A stretch of 64,000 nt of DNA from Azolla caroliniana (GCA_043228905.1 JBHGNT010000009.1:5890001-5954000); one strand, 5' to 3'. Shown: positions 1-14,232, counted from the first letter of the stretch. Notes: generated by a model from the sequence alone, not told the origin. A program made the numbers and translations.

Positions 1-155
1 TTACCTTTATAGCCTATCGTTAAAATTTTCATATCCACCCAGTTTGAATGGGAAAAATAATGGGCTACATATTGTCTTCTTATAATATCTGCATTTTTTT
101 CTGGATTTCTTAGCTAAGAAAATTTATGTTGTAACCAGAGGATCTTGCTTTGCAG

Positions 156-1722
156 CTCCTTGAGATGATAAGTAACAGTCATTATCTCTATCGAATGACT
201 ATTTTAAATGCTATATCCCTGCTTGCACCAGTAATGGGAGCTGAAGTAACATGTCAAACTATGCTTCCTGTTGTTATTGAGGCCGGAAAAGATAGGTATG
301 TCAACATAATCTTCTTGTTGTGTCTATCTCTTCTCGTGTGGGTAATTTTCTGGGGTTTACCTATATAGACTGTTCATTGATGACTAAGATTTTAATTCTG
401 AGTAAAAAAGAAACATTGCAAAATATCTCGAAATGTAATCATGAACTCTTTGCTGCTTAGTAATGGATGAGAATGATGTGAGTATGCATTAGATAATCTT
501 TCATTCAGATTCCCAAAGTCGAGAAATGATTTATTTTAAGAAATGAATATATGTGATTTATAAACATAGATGCTTTTGTGTGGGCATTTTTCTGGGGTTT
601 ACTGATATGGATTATTCATTGAAGACTGGGGTTTTCATTCTGAAGAGGGGTAAAAGAAGAAACGTTGCTAGATATTCCTGAATGTTATCATGGATTCTTT
701 GTTGCTTCAACAGTAATGGATGAGAATGATGTCAGTATGCATGCAGTCATCTTTCATTCAGATTCCCAACATTGAGAAGCAATTTATTTTAAGGAGTAAA
801 TACATGTAAAATTATGAACATGGGTCAGGGGATTTTGGTGGGTGATTATCTGTCATTTTCTTTGTTAAAGATATTTTTCTATATTCACTGTGAAATGTAG
901 CTGATTTTGATGGATATCATTGACAACACTGCAGGGTACCAAACATAAAGTTTAATGTGGCCAAGGTCTTGCAGTCTTTGACGTCAGTTCTGGATGCTAC
1001 GGTAGGTTCTTGTTCATTTTGTATCCCAATTTTAATTAAGGCTTTTCTATTTGAGGTTACTTGGAAGCTATTTTAGTCGAACCTTTGAATAAATGTCTCA
1101 TCTTGATAGATAGATCTGGTCTTGAATGCTGGATATACAAAGAGCGCTGCATTTATTTACTTTCTAAAGCTCTTGGAAACACGAAAAATTGATTCCATCT
1201 AGGTTCTAAAAGAAGCAAAAGATAAATCTGTGAGAATATTGCCAAAATACTCCTCACTTGTACAAACAATTTATTTACAATGAGGTATTCTGGTAATTTT
1301 TGAAAAAATAGGGGTATTCTGATAAATGCACCCAGCAAATTAGGGGTACTTTTGCGTGTCTGTTACACTCAACGTCATTCATTAAGTGTTTGCACTTCAA
1401 CGAACTGATATGCTCTAAGAAGCTACAATTCCTGCATCAATTACAAATGCTTGAACTTTTGTACAGTGTTGGATATAAATTGGAGCTACATCATTTCCAA
1501 TGCTGTGTTGCCATGGGCATTTCCTGTCAGTTTTACATGCCATTACTATGTGGTGATGAATTGTTATCCAAATGAGCTGGATTATTGATTTGTCATATTT
1601 TACAGGTTGTGCAACAAAGCGTTCGGCCTTGTCTGGTTGAGCTTAGCGAAGATCCAGATGTTGATGTGAGATATTTTGCTGGTCTGGCTTTAGAGACATG
1701 TGACCAGTATATGTTAACTTGA
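156..1722 (+). CDS. PP2A scaffold subunit A, 3' end (three exons)
   Basis: C-terminal 107 aa of the HEAT-repeat scaffold (A/PR65) subunit of serine/threonine phosphatase 2A, which bridges the catalytic C subunit and a regulatory B subunit. Exons by GT-AG and phase: 156-295, 935-1001, 1606-1722; together 324 nt, in frame to TGA. Visible family signatures are LEMISNSHYLYRMTIL in the first exon, RVPNIKFNVAKVLQSL across the first junction, and RPCLVELSEDPDVDVRYFA near the end, all matching the last HEAT repeats of plant PP2A-A. The gene enters from the left edge, so the first ~480 residues of the usual ~587 lie outside. The C-terminus (ALETCDQYMLT) is close to the usual length. No stop or frameshift in these exons; probably functional. 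The 3' end converges on the FPP gene about 7.6 kb away. Confidence 0.93.
336..825 (+). repeat. Diverged tandem duplication inside PP2A-A intron
   Basis: Two adjacent copies of a ~240-bp unit (about 336-575 and 576-825) lie in the intron between the first two visible exons. Both begin GTGTGGG..TTTTCTGGGGTTTAC and share GTAATGGATGAGAATGATGT and CTTTCATTCAGATTCCCAA. They differ by many substitutions and small indels, so the duplication is old. Confidence 0.8.
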
Positions 1723-2399
1723 TTCCGTGAAAGTTTTCTTCTTGATAATCAAAATATTGCTCCTTTGCCATTACTTTCTTCTTGAAGATCCAAATGGCCT
1801 CTTCTGCCATTTATGCTGAGTTTCTATTGGGTAAAGTTTTATCTATACTTCCTGCCACATTCCAGTGTGTCTCTCAATGACATTTTGGCATCTTTTTCAC
1901 TTTCCACACAAACAAATGGCGGACAAAGAGATTTTTTTTATCAAAGAGAATTAGGATACATTCCTTGTTATTTGTAACGAAGTCAAAATCAGTTTTCTCA
2001 TGCCTCTCAATGAAAACCCACGAGTATACCATAACACGTTACCACAATTTGTTTGTACCAATATGGAAATACATACAAACCACTCAGCCCTTTGGTCCAT
2101 ATCTGTAACTAAACGTTCCAGCTTGTAAACAGGACTGAGTGGATATGTCTTTTCACAATGGGGGATAAACACATTAGGGTTTATCTGCAAGAATCTAATG
2201 GACAATCTTTGTGCAGATGTTATGCTTTTGTACAATACATGTCAAGCTTAGCAGCTTATTTGATTGACATGAGTGTTGAAATCTCAAGTTGTTTGACCAG
2301 ATTGTCATTTTGTGTACATTACAAAGTTGACAATGAGCTTTGGAGAAATGGATTATTATAAAGGAAAACAATTTCCTTTGATAAATGTGTGTATGACCT
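1723..2399. other. Spacer 3' of PP2A-A, no gene seen
   Basis: AT-rich sequence after the PP2A-A stop. It should hold the 3' UTR and polyadenylation region, but I cannot place the cleavage site. The short open frames have no recognisable protein. Confidence 0.5.
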
Positions 2400-2860
2400 T
2401 GTAAATATATAGCTTTCAGGGCTCCATATGCCTGAGGAGTTTCCCATTAGGGCTTGGAAGAAGTGCCTTTTTCGTCTCTACATTGTGGACAGAAGCTCAG
2501 TTTGACTGCTCAGCCTACTCAAGAACCTCCTCATGTTTGACCCATCTCATATTTTGGTGATGATCTTCTGTCTCATTGACGCCAAAACCAATCCCATACT
2601 CTTGGGCCAACCTTGGCTCCATATGGCTTTTATAAGTACAATTGATAGAGGGACAGAGCAGATCAATTTAGCGATGGGACAAGATCAATTCGTGACATGG
2701 ATTAGAACCTCATTGAAGCCAAAGCCAATCCCATACTCTTGGGCCAACCTCGGCACTAGATGTCTTTTATGAAGTACAATTAGAAGGACAGGGCTGCAGA
2801 CAGGTCAATCTACCAATGGGACAAGACCAATTTGTGACATGACTGATCCTCCACATGCTT
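2400..2860 (+). mobile_element. Ty3-type retropepsin relic with internal tandem copy
   Basis: A short open frame at 2533-2772 contains PILLGQPWLHMAF followed by a stretch ending MGQDQFVTW. This resembles the C-terminal half of an aspartic retropepsin of Ty3/Gypsy elements (ILG-x-PWL motif). The catalytic D-S/T-G is not seen. About 130 bp is present twice in tandem (2574-2700 and 2711-2841); the second copy has lost the reading frame. No LTRs or RT nearby, so this is a decayed fragment. Confidence 0.5.
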
Positions 2861-5800
2861 AGAGTGAGTATGCCAGAAGGCTTGATTGATTAGAACCTCA
2901 AAGCAGACTTGGCCGACTATCCAAAGATCAATTTGCTATTTGAGATTTGCGTCCTTAGTATCTTCTCCAGCCATTGGCTTGTGCCTTCAATTTTACATAA
3001 CATGTGAACTAGGCAAACACTTAATGTTGCATTGGGTAAGTTCAATTTTTCCTTGGTTTCAAGTTTCAACAATTAATGGTGCATTGCCCACAACTTTGAT
3101 GTCCACTTCTCTGGAATACCTTTTTTTTTCCTTCTAATCTCTCCATCCATTCTAGGTTGGTGGGAATGAGTCGAAGCAATAAGAATAATACTCTTATGAA
3201 TGCGAGAGTTACTGCACTCATTACCAATATTACTCAGTATTAGGCAAAACAAAGGAAGAAACGGAGACATGTTACGTTGCATCGTAAACCTCAAAAAATG
3301 TTTTGCGTCAATCTTGGGTTAGCTTTTAATTTTCATTCAGGGGAGGAATGATTATGACTAGCATCTAGGGAAAACTCTTTATCTTATTGTTGGATCTATA
3401 CTTAATTAATAAGGATAAATCAATGGATATATTTCACAAGCAAGATGCGGGTCTTTTTCAATCACTAATTCTTATTTTGCCCAAAATCATTGTTGTTGGT
3501 CCACATTTTATGGCATTGCAGAAATTAATAACACGAGGAAGACACTTCCCTCCTTTTCCCATTTCCCCCAATGTTTGTGGTGCCCCCTCTCAACTTCATT
3601 TCTGGTACTCCCCCTCCATCAAGAAGACGATGGCATTATTCTAGTTTCTATATATATATATATATAATTATTCTATGACACATAACTAGTATGATATATT
3701 AGGAAGTATTCATATCATTTCATTTGAGCGCATCGACATAACCAAACTTCTTCAACAAGTAGGTACATACTTCTTTATAGAAGAACTAAGCTTTATGCAA
3801 GACAACCATGTTTCTTCAATTTACTAATGCCAAGGCTATCATTCATAGAGAAATGCTTTCCATTTTACATGTCTTTTGTTGAAGGCAACAATAAATTTAG
3901 TTTGAAAAAAAGTTTTTGTAAGAAATGAAAAGAAGCCAAACAATACCAATTAGTATAGAGGTAGCCTAGGATAAGGAACCTGGAAAACTAAAAGGATATC
4001 TACGTGAATGAAAAGGCATATTCAAAACTTGAGGAGAATATGGGAAGTTGGACAATCTCTACAAACCCAAGATAAAGTATGTACATGCAGGTCAAAAGTT
4101 ATGGAGTTATATAGTAATGTAACTCTTTTGGAATTCATGTATATGCATTATAAGAACATATTTGAGACGATGTATTTCAATTGTGTTTCATATATGCCTT
4201 CTTTCTTTACTATTGAGATCTATGCAGAGGACATAAGAAATTTTACTAGTTGTTGCAAGACTAGATATCCTGAAATTATCAAGTCTGAATGTCAAAACGT
4301 ATAGGGAAGGAAACACATAGTAATGCTTGAATAGGTTATGTATTTAGTCATGTGTTGCCTTTTGAAATATGGCATGTCTTACACTTTAAATACAAATTGG
4401 TGGAAATATTGATATTATATACAAATATGGGAAAATCATTAGTCAAGTTACAAGTGATATACATAGTCTCCTTGAGAATGGGACCCTTCCCATTGTAGCT
4501 CTTGGATTATGGGGAGCGTTGTAGGGCACATGCGTAAGATTTCAAAACAATTATCACATTGCATGACAACTAAGTAGGGCAGCTCAAAAGAAAAACATAA
4601 ATAAATGTGAAGCATGAAATGGATGCAAGATATAAAGAATTGTTTTGGAAGATGGGATGTATCACATTTGCTTCATGTTGCCTCAATAGATTCCACATAG
4701 AATGGGGTTTTGTGCAATAGCAATGACCACATGAGAGAGAGATGTGAGGCACACACATTATCACATTGTTACAATGTTGCACCAAACTATAACTATATTC
4801 TTCTATGAACCCATCCACGTGCCCACAACCACACCATCACTTCTAGACAACTTAGCTCACATTTTCTTTGACGGATAAGTGTATTCAGGCAACAACAAGG
4901 GGTCAATCAACCACATGCTTTTTGCGCCTAACAAGTGACAAGTCCATTGTTGATCACATTTGAGCTTGCTTTCCCTACATTTTCAACTAGAACTTATTCC
5001 TACACACATTTATCTGTAGTTGCAATGTATACTCAATTGTGATGTTTTTTGTAAAAATCTTGAGTGTGTCCTTATTAACATCACACATAGTTAACGTTTA
5101 TTTCCAAGGTCAATAATGAAAGTTATCTATCTACCCCTAGTTTCCTTTGTACTTTTGACCTTGATAGAGTAAAGGTGTCGGTAGTAAGTGGTCGGTAGTA
5201 AGTGGTCTAGAGATATTTTGTATATACACCTGCATATTTGTAGATATTTAGTAGGACAATATGTGTGTGTATCATATGTGGTGGTTAACTTGTCACATTG
5301 GGTTCCCTAAGCTTTAGATTCAAATGTGTGCAGTTATTAGCTTGCAAATTTCGTATATCTACCATTTTGACTTATTCTACTCATCAACCAACTCCATTGT
5401 GATTTCTATTTTCTGGAGTGTGGATGCATTGTGGTGGATCCATATGAATGTACTTCCATTTTTTGTAAATTACATGTTTACACTACTTCCATTTTTTGTA
5501 GGCAATTTCTCATATGTATTGAGTATTCAATATATTTTTCCTTCTTTTGGTTTGTGGATAGTGGTGTTATACATTACTCTTAGAGAAGGTATCTAACCAT
5601 GAATGTGTGTACTATGTTATCGTCCCAAAAATATAATGCTTTTGTTTTAACTAAACATTCTCCTAATATCCACTAGTTTTGGTTTGTGATGATCAAGCGT
5701 TGAATTTTGCAAGTAGATGCATTTGGTATTTTGCTCTAGAAGTCAAATACCAGTCTATCAATAGTTTAGGGTTTCTAAGCTTTAGGTGTAATGATTTTCA

Positions 5801-8800
5801 GTCCAAAGAGTAATGGGTACACAACTTATGATATAAATGTGAAATAAAAGTAGGATTTGATGGATTGGGCTTAAGGTTAATGCATCCTCAATTTCGAAAA
5901 GATATTGAACAATATGCCATTCATCTTTACACAGTGACATGTATCTTGAACAATCTCCATCTCTTCTTATAGTCATAGATATTCATCTAATTAGGGAGAT
6001 CGATGATTTTGTGCATGGATAGGTATGGCTCACGAGGTTTAGGAATCAACATTAATGCTAGGAATGCATAATTGTGTATGAAGGGTTACCTATTGGTACA
6101 TGCGAAGGTATTTCTATCATGGTAAGTAATAAACTACTTATTACATAGATGAACCTACGGATTCTACTAATGAGACAGGTTCTATAGTTGACGCTTATTC
6201 TTAAATGTCCTGGATAGGTTGTTAATAGTTCTCTCCCGATGTTTGCTCAATGAACTTGTTTTGCGCCTTTATGCAAACTTGTGAAGGATTGTGTATAGTA
6301 ACTAGTTGCAAAATCTTCACAAAAATTAAAAAGAAGTGCCCAAAAGAACAATGTGACACATGCCAAAACAAGAAGGGATTAAAGTGTATGTATTGCAAGC
6401 TCATGAATGCAAAAGGCTAAATGGTATGTGCATTACTTTCACATTATTGAAAACAAAAGAAAAACATTCATAATACTAGTTTTTATTGATAAAACTTTTA
6501 GCATTGTAAAAGCACTTTAACCTTTTAGTTAAAACTCCTTTTTTTGCATAATTACTTTCACGTCACAATCAGTTAGACAACCTTTGTCGTAACATTATTC
6601 AGTTACAAGTACTTCATGCATGTATAGTAGTTTCGCATTATAAGCCCTTTTAGAGTATTTTGCTCATTCATAAGTTTGAGAAGATGCTTTCTACCCATTT
6701 TCTCCATCATAACCAAAAAAGTCGCTCCTCGCGAACATCGCCTACCGACAAGGAGAAAGCGTAATCGCATATTTGATCATTGTTACAACTAAGAAGTTGA
6801 TGCATTGTAGGTTAGCTACAATGGGGGCTTTTCATTTGTTAGTATGGCTTTACTAAATTCGAGACAAACACATAGTTGGTTCTTTTACAACTACTTTATA
6901 TTGTGTGCGTGTGTTTGTCTGTCAAAAGCTCTTTCTTTTAGCATAAATTGGTTGTCATCTTATATGTTGCATAATAACAATTGAGCACAACATGAGTAAA
7001 TCAACAATTGGGTGATAGCTACATATAACTCATAAAAGTGGTGACAATAAAAAAAGGTAAGGAAACTCTTGATTGGATCTTACTTTCTATTATAAATCAT
7101 TTTCTTATCTTATCTCTCTACTTTAGGAAGTATTCACATAATGTGTTGTTTGATAATTTGGAGGAGGAACTGTGCAAGAATGAGATAACAATTGAAAAAT
7201 TCAAACCCAAGAAGATTTCTTTTGATGAAATTAACTTTCTCTTGTGATGAGTTATTGGATATGCATACCATGACCAACATTTTGCTCTTTCGATTTGGAT
7301 GATAGTGTTGAGGCCAACAAGCTTTTTTATATAAATGTTAAGATTATATTGTTAGACATAAAAATCAAGAACCATGAACGTATGAAAGAGATGTGTTCTT
7401 AAAACAAACATCAATCTATTAAATAAAAATGTCAAGACGTTGATACATCACATGAAGATTACTTTTATTTATAGTTAACATCAATAATTGTGTATCAATT
7501 GTGTGACACAAACATATGGTGGGATTAAAATAAAGGGCTTGTAGCCTCACCCACATTGAATATATAAATGTCATGAATATCGTTGCACCATTTTTTTAAT
7601 ATAGGAGTTGTTTTGTTTCAAGTATGTGAAAAAGTTAATGATCTTCCATGTACTGGTTCTAGCTTCATTTTGAAAAGAAGAAAAAACAAAGTGTGAAATG
7701 GAATTTATAGTCATCTCGAAGATTTCGACAAGGTTATAATTAAAGCAAGTAGCATATTTGTGCTTTTGGATCATTAATAAAGCATAAAATGATAGTGCTA
7801 TTGCTTTGCATGTGGAATTATTTGAGAGTCATCGTAACATGTAATCAAGATGTTCTCGATCCCGTATCGAGAAAATATTAATAGAAAAGATGAAAACAAC
7901 AACTTCAATGATGTGATGCTCACTTACTAGTATTAAAATGACTTTCATATTTACATGAAGGTGATTGATTACTTTCATGTCAAAAATACAAAGATCGACA
8001 TATTTGGAAATCCCCAAAAAAGACAAAAGTTCATCAAATCTGATGTGAAAAACAACGAGATAATATGTTGGGAAATGTTTCCGAAGGAAAAAAAAAGGGA
8101 GTCTGATGCTATTTGGTCTAAGACTACATCAAAAGAATGTGTTTGAAACTAGTTTCGATAAAAATATACAGGTAAAAAGCTTGGAGACCCATTGCAACTA
8201 GTAATTGTCTTCTTCTTTTTTGAGAGGTGTTGTTTATGCATCCCTTGCGATGATGGATTCAGCATTTAAAAGATGTATGAGTGACTTAACACACTTTTCA
8301 TGAAGTTTTTATTTATTATCACAAAGACTTGGTGTTCAGATTGGGTCATTGGCACACATGATTTCTTCCGAAGAGATACAATACTTTGTTTCTAAACCCC
8401 ATATAGTGCATGATTGAATTAAGGGGAGCAAATGTGCGTAAAATCTCTCTCAAAACATTAGCTTTAGACAACAATTGAATATGAATTTTCGTTCTTTGAA
8501 GTCATGCGGATGTATTAGGCCGATAAAAGTGCACACAATATGGTTTAAGAAGATTCAGCTCAACATTAGCCATTGTGATGGGGTCTCCACTTTGAGCTAT
8601 CCTTGATGCGAGCACCATCAAGGACATCTGATATGTATTCTTAGCTTCTCTTGCCTACTTTGCCTTTGTTTCATAAAGTCCAACCTCTATGCATTCCATG
8701 TTTGTTAACCAAATGGCCACCATCAAACAAAGATCCATCTACATATATACCACATAATCCAAACATGAAAATGATGTTCGGCCGACAATTTAATCTCTTC

Positions 8801-9190
8801 CTATCCACTCTTATCGAGTCATGAGTGTTTAAACTAAAGGTTCCACTAAACCTTCAGACTAGACTATGTAGGTCTATTATGAGTAAGTAGTTAGTTACAC
8901 ATAGCACAATGCACAATACTTCCTGTTTGCCAAATGAAACGACGAATTAACCTTCTGAAAACTATACGGGTTTCAGAAAGGAGTAGCAAGAATCTATCAA
9001 CTATTTGCAATGAGTTATAAATATCAGAGGCCTTCAAATATTAGCAAAAATCTAATTGAAAAAAAACCATGGCTATTTTTTGTTATCTGACAAAATACAC
9101 AGGCTTTACAATAACATTCCAAACAAGGCATCATCTCAAAAACAATAGTGTGTCTTGCAAGTGGTAGAGTTAAAAAATGCAATTATGGAT
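2861..9190. other. AT-rich intergenic spacer, no gene recognised
   Basis: About 6.3 kb with only short open frames (up to ~98 codons) lacking family resemblance, codon bias or splice-linked continuity. A short (TA)n run lies at about 3649-3666. Probably old, decayed repeats; nothing can be named. Confidence 0.5.
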
Positions 9191-9232
9191 GAGTATCATA
9201 TAGAACATCTAACACTAAGAATCATCGATAGA

Positions 9233-9290
9233 ATATGTATATATGTATGAGTGTGTGTGTGTATATATATATGGTGTGTGTATGTGTGTG
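9233..9290. repeat. (TA/TG)n microsatellite in FPP 3' region
   Basis: Mixed ATAT/GTGT repeat just beyond the FPP stop, probably in its 3' UTR or immediate downstream DNA. Confidence 0.75.
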
Positions 9291-9313
9291 TTTTACAAAT
9301 TATAAAGCCTCTC

Positions 9314-10080
9314 TCAATTGCTTGTCTTTGTTCTCGAAAAAAACCTTGCAAACCCACTCCCATGTTTCTCGACATAAGGGAAAGAAGAAGAAGACGCATC
9401 ATCACTCATAGACTTTGAGAGATCAGGTCCCGGAAAAGACCGTTGCACGTGTTTCTTCCTCCGCAACATTTTTTTGGACGCCGGTTTCTTAGGAGAAAAT
9501 GCGGGTTCGACCTCGGGAGAACTCGGCATTTGGGCTACTGCCTCAATATAGTCTTCATGGGCAGGCACTTTATCTCCGAACATATCATACATTTTCCTCC
9601 CATTATTATGGTGCCCTTGTACAGACAAACTAATGAGTTCCGAGTCCAACATATCCGATGCAATGCTATCTCGAGGATCCCATGATCCTTTGGTTTTTTT
9701 GTTGGTCAGTGGCATGTCAATGTCATATTCTTCTTCTTCATCATCTTCTCCTTCATGGTCATCCGAAAAGACTTCGTTACCATCACCAAAAACCGCCGAA
9801 TGACACCGCATTGGAGTGTATCGTTCCGATGAGATTTTTACATCCATGGGTAGAGCTAGGTATTGTTGAGAGGATTGATTAGGAGATGCAAGGACTTTCA
9901 GTTGTTTCCCGAGAGCTAGAATTGTTCGTTGACACTCAGCGAGCTTCTCCGTTGCAGCCGCAATCTCTTGTTCCTGCCAAAAGAAACATTGTTTTCTTGT
10001 TTTCAGAAATTGTATGTACATATATGTATACACACATACATATATGTATTATGTATGTATTATGTATATATATATATATA

Positions 10081-10156
<76 letters not shown>

Positions 10157-13100
10157 TGTATGTATGTATGTATAGTCTTTACCTTTTTCACTTGCTCAGC
10201 TTCCTCAGCAGCCATAGCATACCTTTCACTGCTCAATTGAGATTTCCTACAGAAACCAAAACAGCATCAGTTTATATTATAACTAACAAAGAAGGAAATG
10301 TGCAAGCAACGGTTGATTTTTATTCCAAAACCACTATATATTATTTTTTGCAGCAATTCTACTTGAAAAACTAACAAAGCAAAAAAAATTCAAAATATAT
10401 TGATTGATATCTATGGTTAACTTACTCTTCAAGCAGCTTCTCTTGGAGCTCCCTGCACTTAGATTCTAGATCCAAATTCTTCTGTTGTTCGCTCAAAATC
10501 TCTCTTGAGAGACACCCTACTCTCTCTTGCAATTTGATCACCTCGACTCTACTCGATTCGAGCTCTGAATCTGTTTGTTCCTTCAGAAGACACACTCTCC
10601 GAACCTCCTCTTCTCCATGTTTCTTAAGCAATTCTAGAGAACAGACTCTTGCCTCCAGCACCTTCACATGTTGCTCTGTTTCCTGAAGTTGTGCATTCAA
10701 TGCATCAGACATCTCATCTATCTTTGCTCGTTCCATCTTCTTCGTTGTCACAAGCTCTTGCTCTATAGCATTGAACCTTGTCAATTCAGCCTTCATGTGG
10801 GTTTCCAATGCAACTTTCTCCGAAATGACCCTACTAAGCTCCTCTTCTATAATACTCTTCTCATTCAGAGCTTTGCTTAGCTCTTCTTCAAGTTTCAAGA
10901 TCTTAGACGAAAAGATTAGATTTTTATCATCATGATCAAGATTGTTTTCATCGGTAGGTACGATTTTTGCAGCTTCTTCTGAGCAATCTGATTTGCTTGT
11001 ATCAGAGATAGGGCTCACTGTTCCAGAATATTCCATTTCTCCACTTACATGGCTTGATCCATCCCAACCCAAGCCCTTACTTTCTCTTCTCATCTTCAAT
11101 ATGTAACTAAGTATTGACGCGAGCTCTACCATTAGCTCCAGAAGATTTGCCTTGCTTTGCAAAAACGCGTTGCGAATATCAATAAGCCTCTTCCGTTTCA
11201 TGCCAAGCTCACCGATCTTCAGTTGTTCTTCTCCCAAACTAAAGCTTTCCATTGTTAGCATTGATCTCTCTAGTCGAGAAGGAGATTTCCCATGGTTAAG
11301 CTTCATCTCTCTATTTATTGAAAGGGAAAGCTGGCAGTCAACACTAAGTTCTTCAACCAGCTCAACTACTTTGCATATAGTTGAACCAACTTCCAGAGTA
11401 GTTTCAGTGATTTTGTAACTGGAAGCTTCTTCATTGTGACCAGGACCTTTTGCAAGGCGCCGAATCTGGTTACGCAAACTTCCCATAGAATGGCTTGGCA
11501 TTCCCATGTCTTCTCTTATCTCATCTAGCACTTCATATACATCAGCATTTGCTTCTTGAGCCTCGAATAACATATCCAATTTCTCCTTCAAGCTTGATAG
11601 GCTCAATTGATTTTCAGCATCTTTCGATTTCCACATGAGTACCTCTTCCTCTACATTTGCTAGCTTGCCACTCACTTCTTCATACCGTCGACATGCGTCC
11701 TGAATCTCCGACTTCAAGCCATGCTCAACGGCAGATGAAGAAACGCCAATCGATTTCTTTACGTCTTTATGTTCCAGAGACCTCCTTATCTCTTGGATAG
11801 GATCAACAGATATAGGTGATAAAGATGCAAGTTGTTCCATTTCCATGAAATCATCAAGATCAGTTTTCGATGATCCAACAGCTTTTGTAGAGACATGAAT
11901 CTTCTTCTCTTTTCTAAACTGATCTAGCTCCACTATTAATGCAGAAGCCCATGATTCAGCACAGCTCACCTCTCCATCGTTCCCATCATCCGATGCTGAG
12001 GCAATGCTTTGTTCCATGCTGTCTGAGATGCTTCTTGCAGTTTCGGCATTCATATCAGATACACTCATCCGGATTGGGGGAATCTTTTGATTAATCCCTT
12101 GATTTGATGCCAAAGCATCTAATTGATGCTCAACCAATGATAGCTTTGATGCAGTCCTCGCACACATCAGCCTCGCAGATTGTAGCTCATTGCTTTTTTT
12201 CGATAGAGATTCCCTTAACATTTTGGTTTCCTCCTCAAGAGCACTGTATCGTTCCGACCATGAGCTCCCTTCTCTATCTTGATAATGGTTGTCTTCATGG
12301 ACATCTTGCACAGACTCTTGAGCTGATTTGGTGGTTTTCTTCCGATTATCCTTGATATTCATACTCTCGATTTCTAACCTCATTTGCGCCAGAGCTCCAG
12401 GGCCAGGTAGCTTCTTGCGGATTAATCCTCGGAGACGTTGGCATTCTGCTTCAAGTTTAGATATTCTTTTGATATCCTCCAAGTGCTGCTTGTTCGCCAC
12501 ATCGACAGCTCGTTTACTCATTCCTTTCTCTTCATTCCTAATCTCCAGTTCCTTTTGTGACACATGAAGCTCATACTTGAATGCAATTTTTTCCTTCTCA
12601 CAAGATTCAAGCCTAACACGCAACAAACTCACTTCGGCCTCAGCAGCCGAACGAGCATCACTGAGCTCAGCTATGGTCTTTCCTCTCTCTTGAAGAGATT
12701 TTGTGATAGCCTTATTTTCAGCATCTCTCTCAAGAAACCTTTGTTCTAAGTCAGCTAATCTTTCTTCGAGTTCAGATCGGGTCAAATCCCAATCTCTGGT
12801 TTTCTTAACAATGGCATCGTGAATGTTTTCTTCTTGTTCTTCCCTTGCATGTCTGAGTTGTCTCATACACTCTTTCAGAGCTCCATCTAAGTGTGAAACT
12901 CTATCTTCAGCAGCTAACCTTTGTTGAATTGCAGAATCTAACTGACCTCTTAAAGTGGCCGTCTCTGATTCAGCCTTCTCCCACCCTATTTTATTCATTG
13001 CATATGAATTTACCATTAAAGTAAATTAATTACTTCTTAATCCACAAACATCTCCTCTTATAAAAATGTAATGTGAACTACATAATGAAAAATGTATATA

Positions 13101-14232
13101 TAATCTGCAAACATCTCCCAAATTTCCCTGAGCTTTTCATTATATATTTCACAAAATCCCAAACTTTGAAGGGTATTTTGGAGTTTCTTCCTAGTTGCTA
13201 TTACCTGATACAGCTTCTTCAGCAACTTTTGCATGTTGTTTAACTAGAAGATCTTTACTTGTTGCGTCCATCGATGCCACTGATAATTTCTCAGTTAGCT
13301 CTTTGAGCTTCTGCTCATATTCTTGTGACGTTATCTTGTGTCCATCAGGAATGAGGGTACCATTAGATACAGCATCCTATTAGACAAAAACGTGAAGGAC
13401 GAATTAAAAGCAGAGCATATGATACATTTTGGTACATGCTACAAACCCAAAACCCAGATACAGGTTTCAACATGGATATTAGGATCTAAAGAAGCCACAG
13501 CATGCAAAAAAAACAATTTCAAAGCATTACCTTTTATACATTCATAAGATGTAATTATTAGAATTTGAATGAGTTACAACAATAAGGCTGTGGATTCAAG
13601 TCTAATGCAACAGCTTAGTGACTGATTCATCGTAAAAAAAAAAAAACAAATGACATTTTCAGTTCAAAGAAGCCATGCAAACTAAACATTTTTTTTGTTT
13701 GCAACTATGTATACTATCATTTCCTCTGGAGCATGGCTTTAGAAAATTCATTTTCCACAACCCAAGGATTGGCGAGGAGATTGTGTACACTCGAGCACTA
13801 TTTCAAAAACATTACATTTAAGATTCCTAAATATTTTGTATGAGATCATGTAAACATTCATATTTTTTTAGTTTGAGATCATCTACACAGCCATATTTCT
13901 CCTAAACATGGCTTCTTTACGAAATTCACTTCCCACAACCCAAGGGTTGCAAAACAACGGCATTAGCTTATAAAAGGCAATGCTTGAGACAGGGTTGATC
14001 CATGGCATTTGGGGAAATAAAGAAACAATTGGGGAGTTAGTGTGGACTAAATGCATGCATGTTATGAAACATGAGCCTGGAGATCATTCTGAAACTACCA
14101 AATGGACAAGAAAGGGATCAAGATGTTGCAACATACCTGGCCGTCAGGATTCCTTGTTGGGTCAAAACTCTCACTGTATGCTGTAACTTTGTCTGATGGC
14201 TTCTTCTTCCAAGGCCAACTCCTTTTGTCCAT
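9314..14232 (-). CDS. Filament-like plant protein (FPP, DUF869 family)
   Basis: Complete five-exon gene on the minus strand: 14232-14137, 13376-13205, 12985-10426, 10246-10183, 9973-9314. All introns are GT-AG and every phase joins; total 3552 nt, 1183 aa plus TGA. The start is fixed by the family's conserved N-terminus MDKRSWPWKKKPSDK. Other FPP signatures are EEAVSGWEKAE across exons 2-3, HLDGALKECMRQLRHAREEQ early in exon 3, and EKLAECQRTILALGKQLK at the start of exon 5. The protein is mostly coiled coil (about residues 90-330, then 430-1000). An acidic run (DDEEEEYD) and a basic SPKKPASKKMLRRKK tail follow, ending GFARFFSRTK. FPPs are plant-specific, long coiled-coil proteins proposed to act at the nuclear envelope or plasma membrane and in cytoskeletal organisation; exact role unknown here. 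No disablement seen. Confidence 0.93.
10060..10174. repeat. (TA)n-(GTAT)n compound microsatellite in FPP intron 4
   Basis: An almost pure TA run (about 10066-10129) passes directly into a GTAT tetranucleotide run (to about 10174), which ends only ~8 bases from the exon 4 donor at 10182. Expansion here would bring repeat DNA up to the splice site. Confidence 0.9.
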
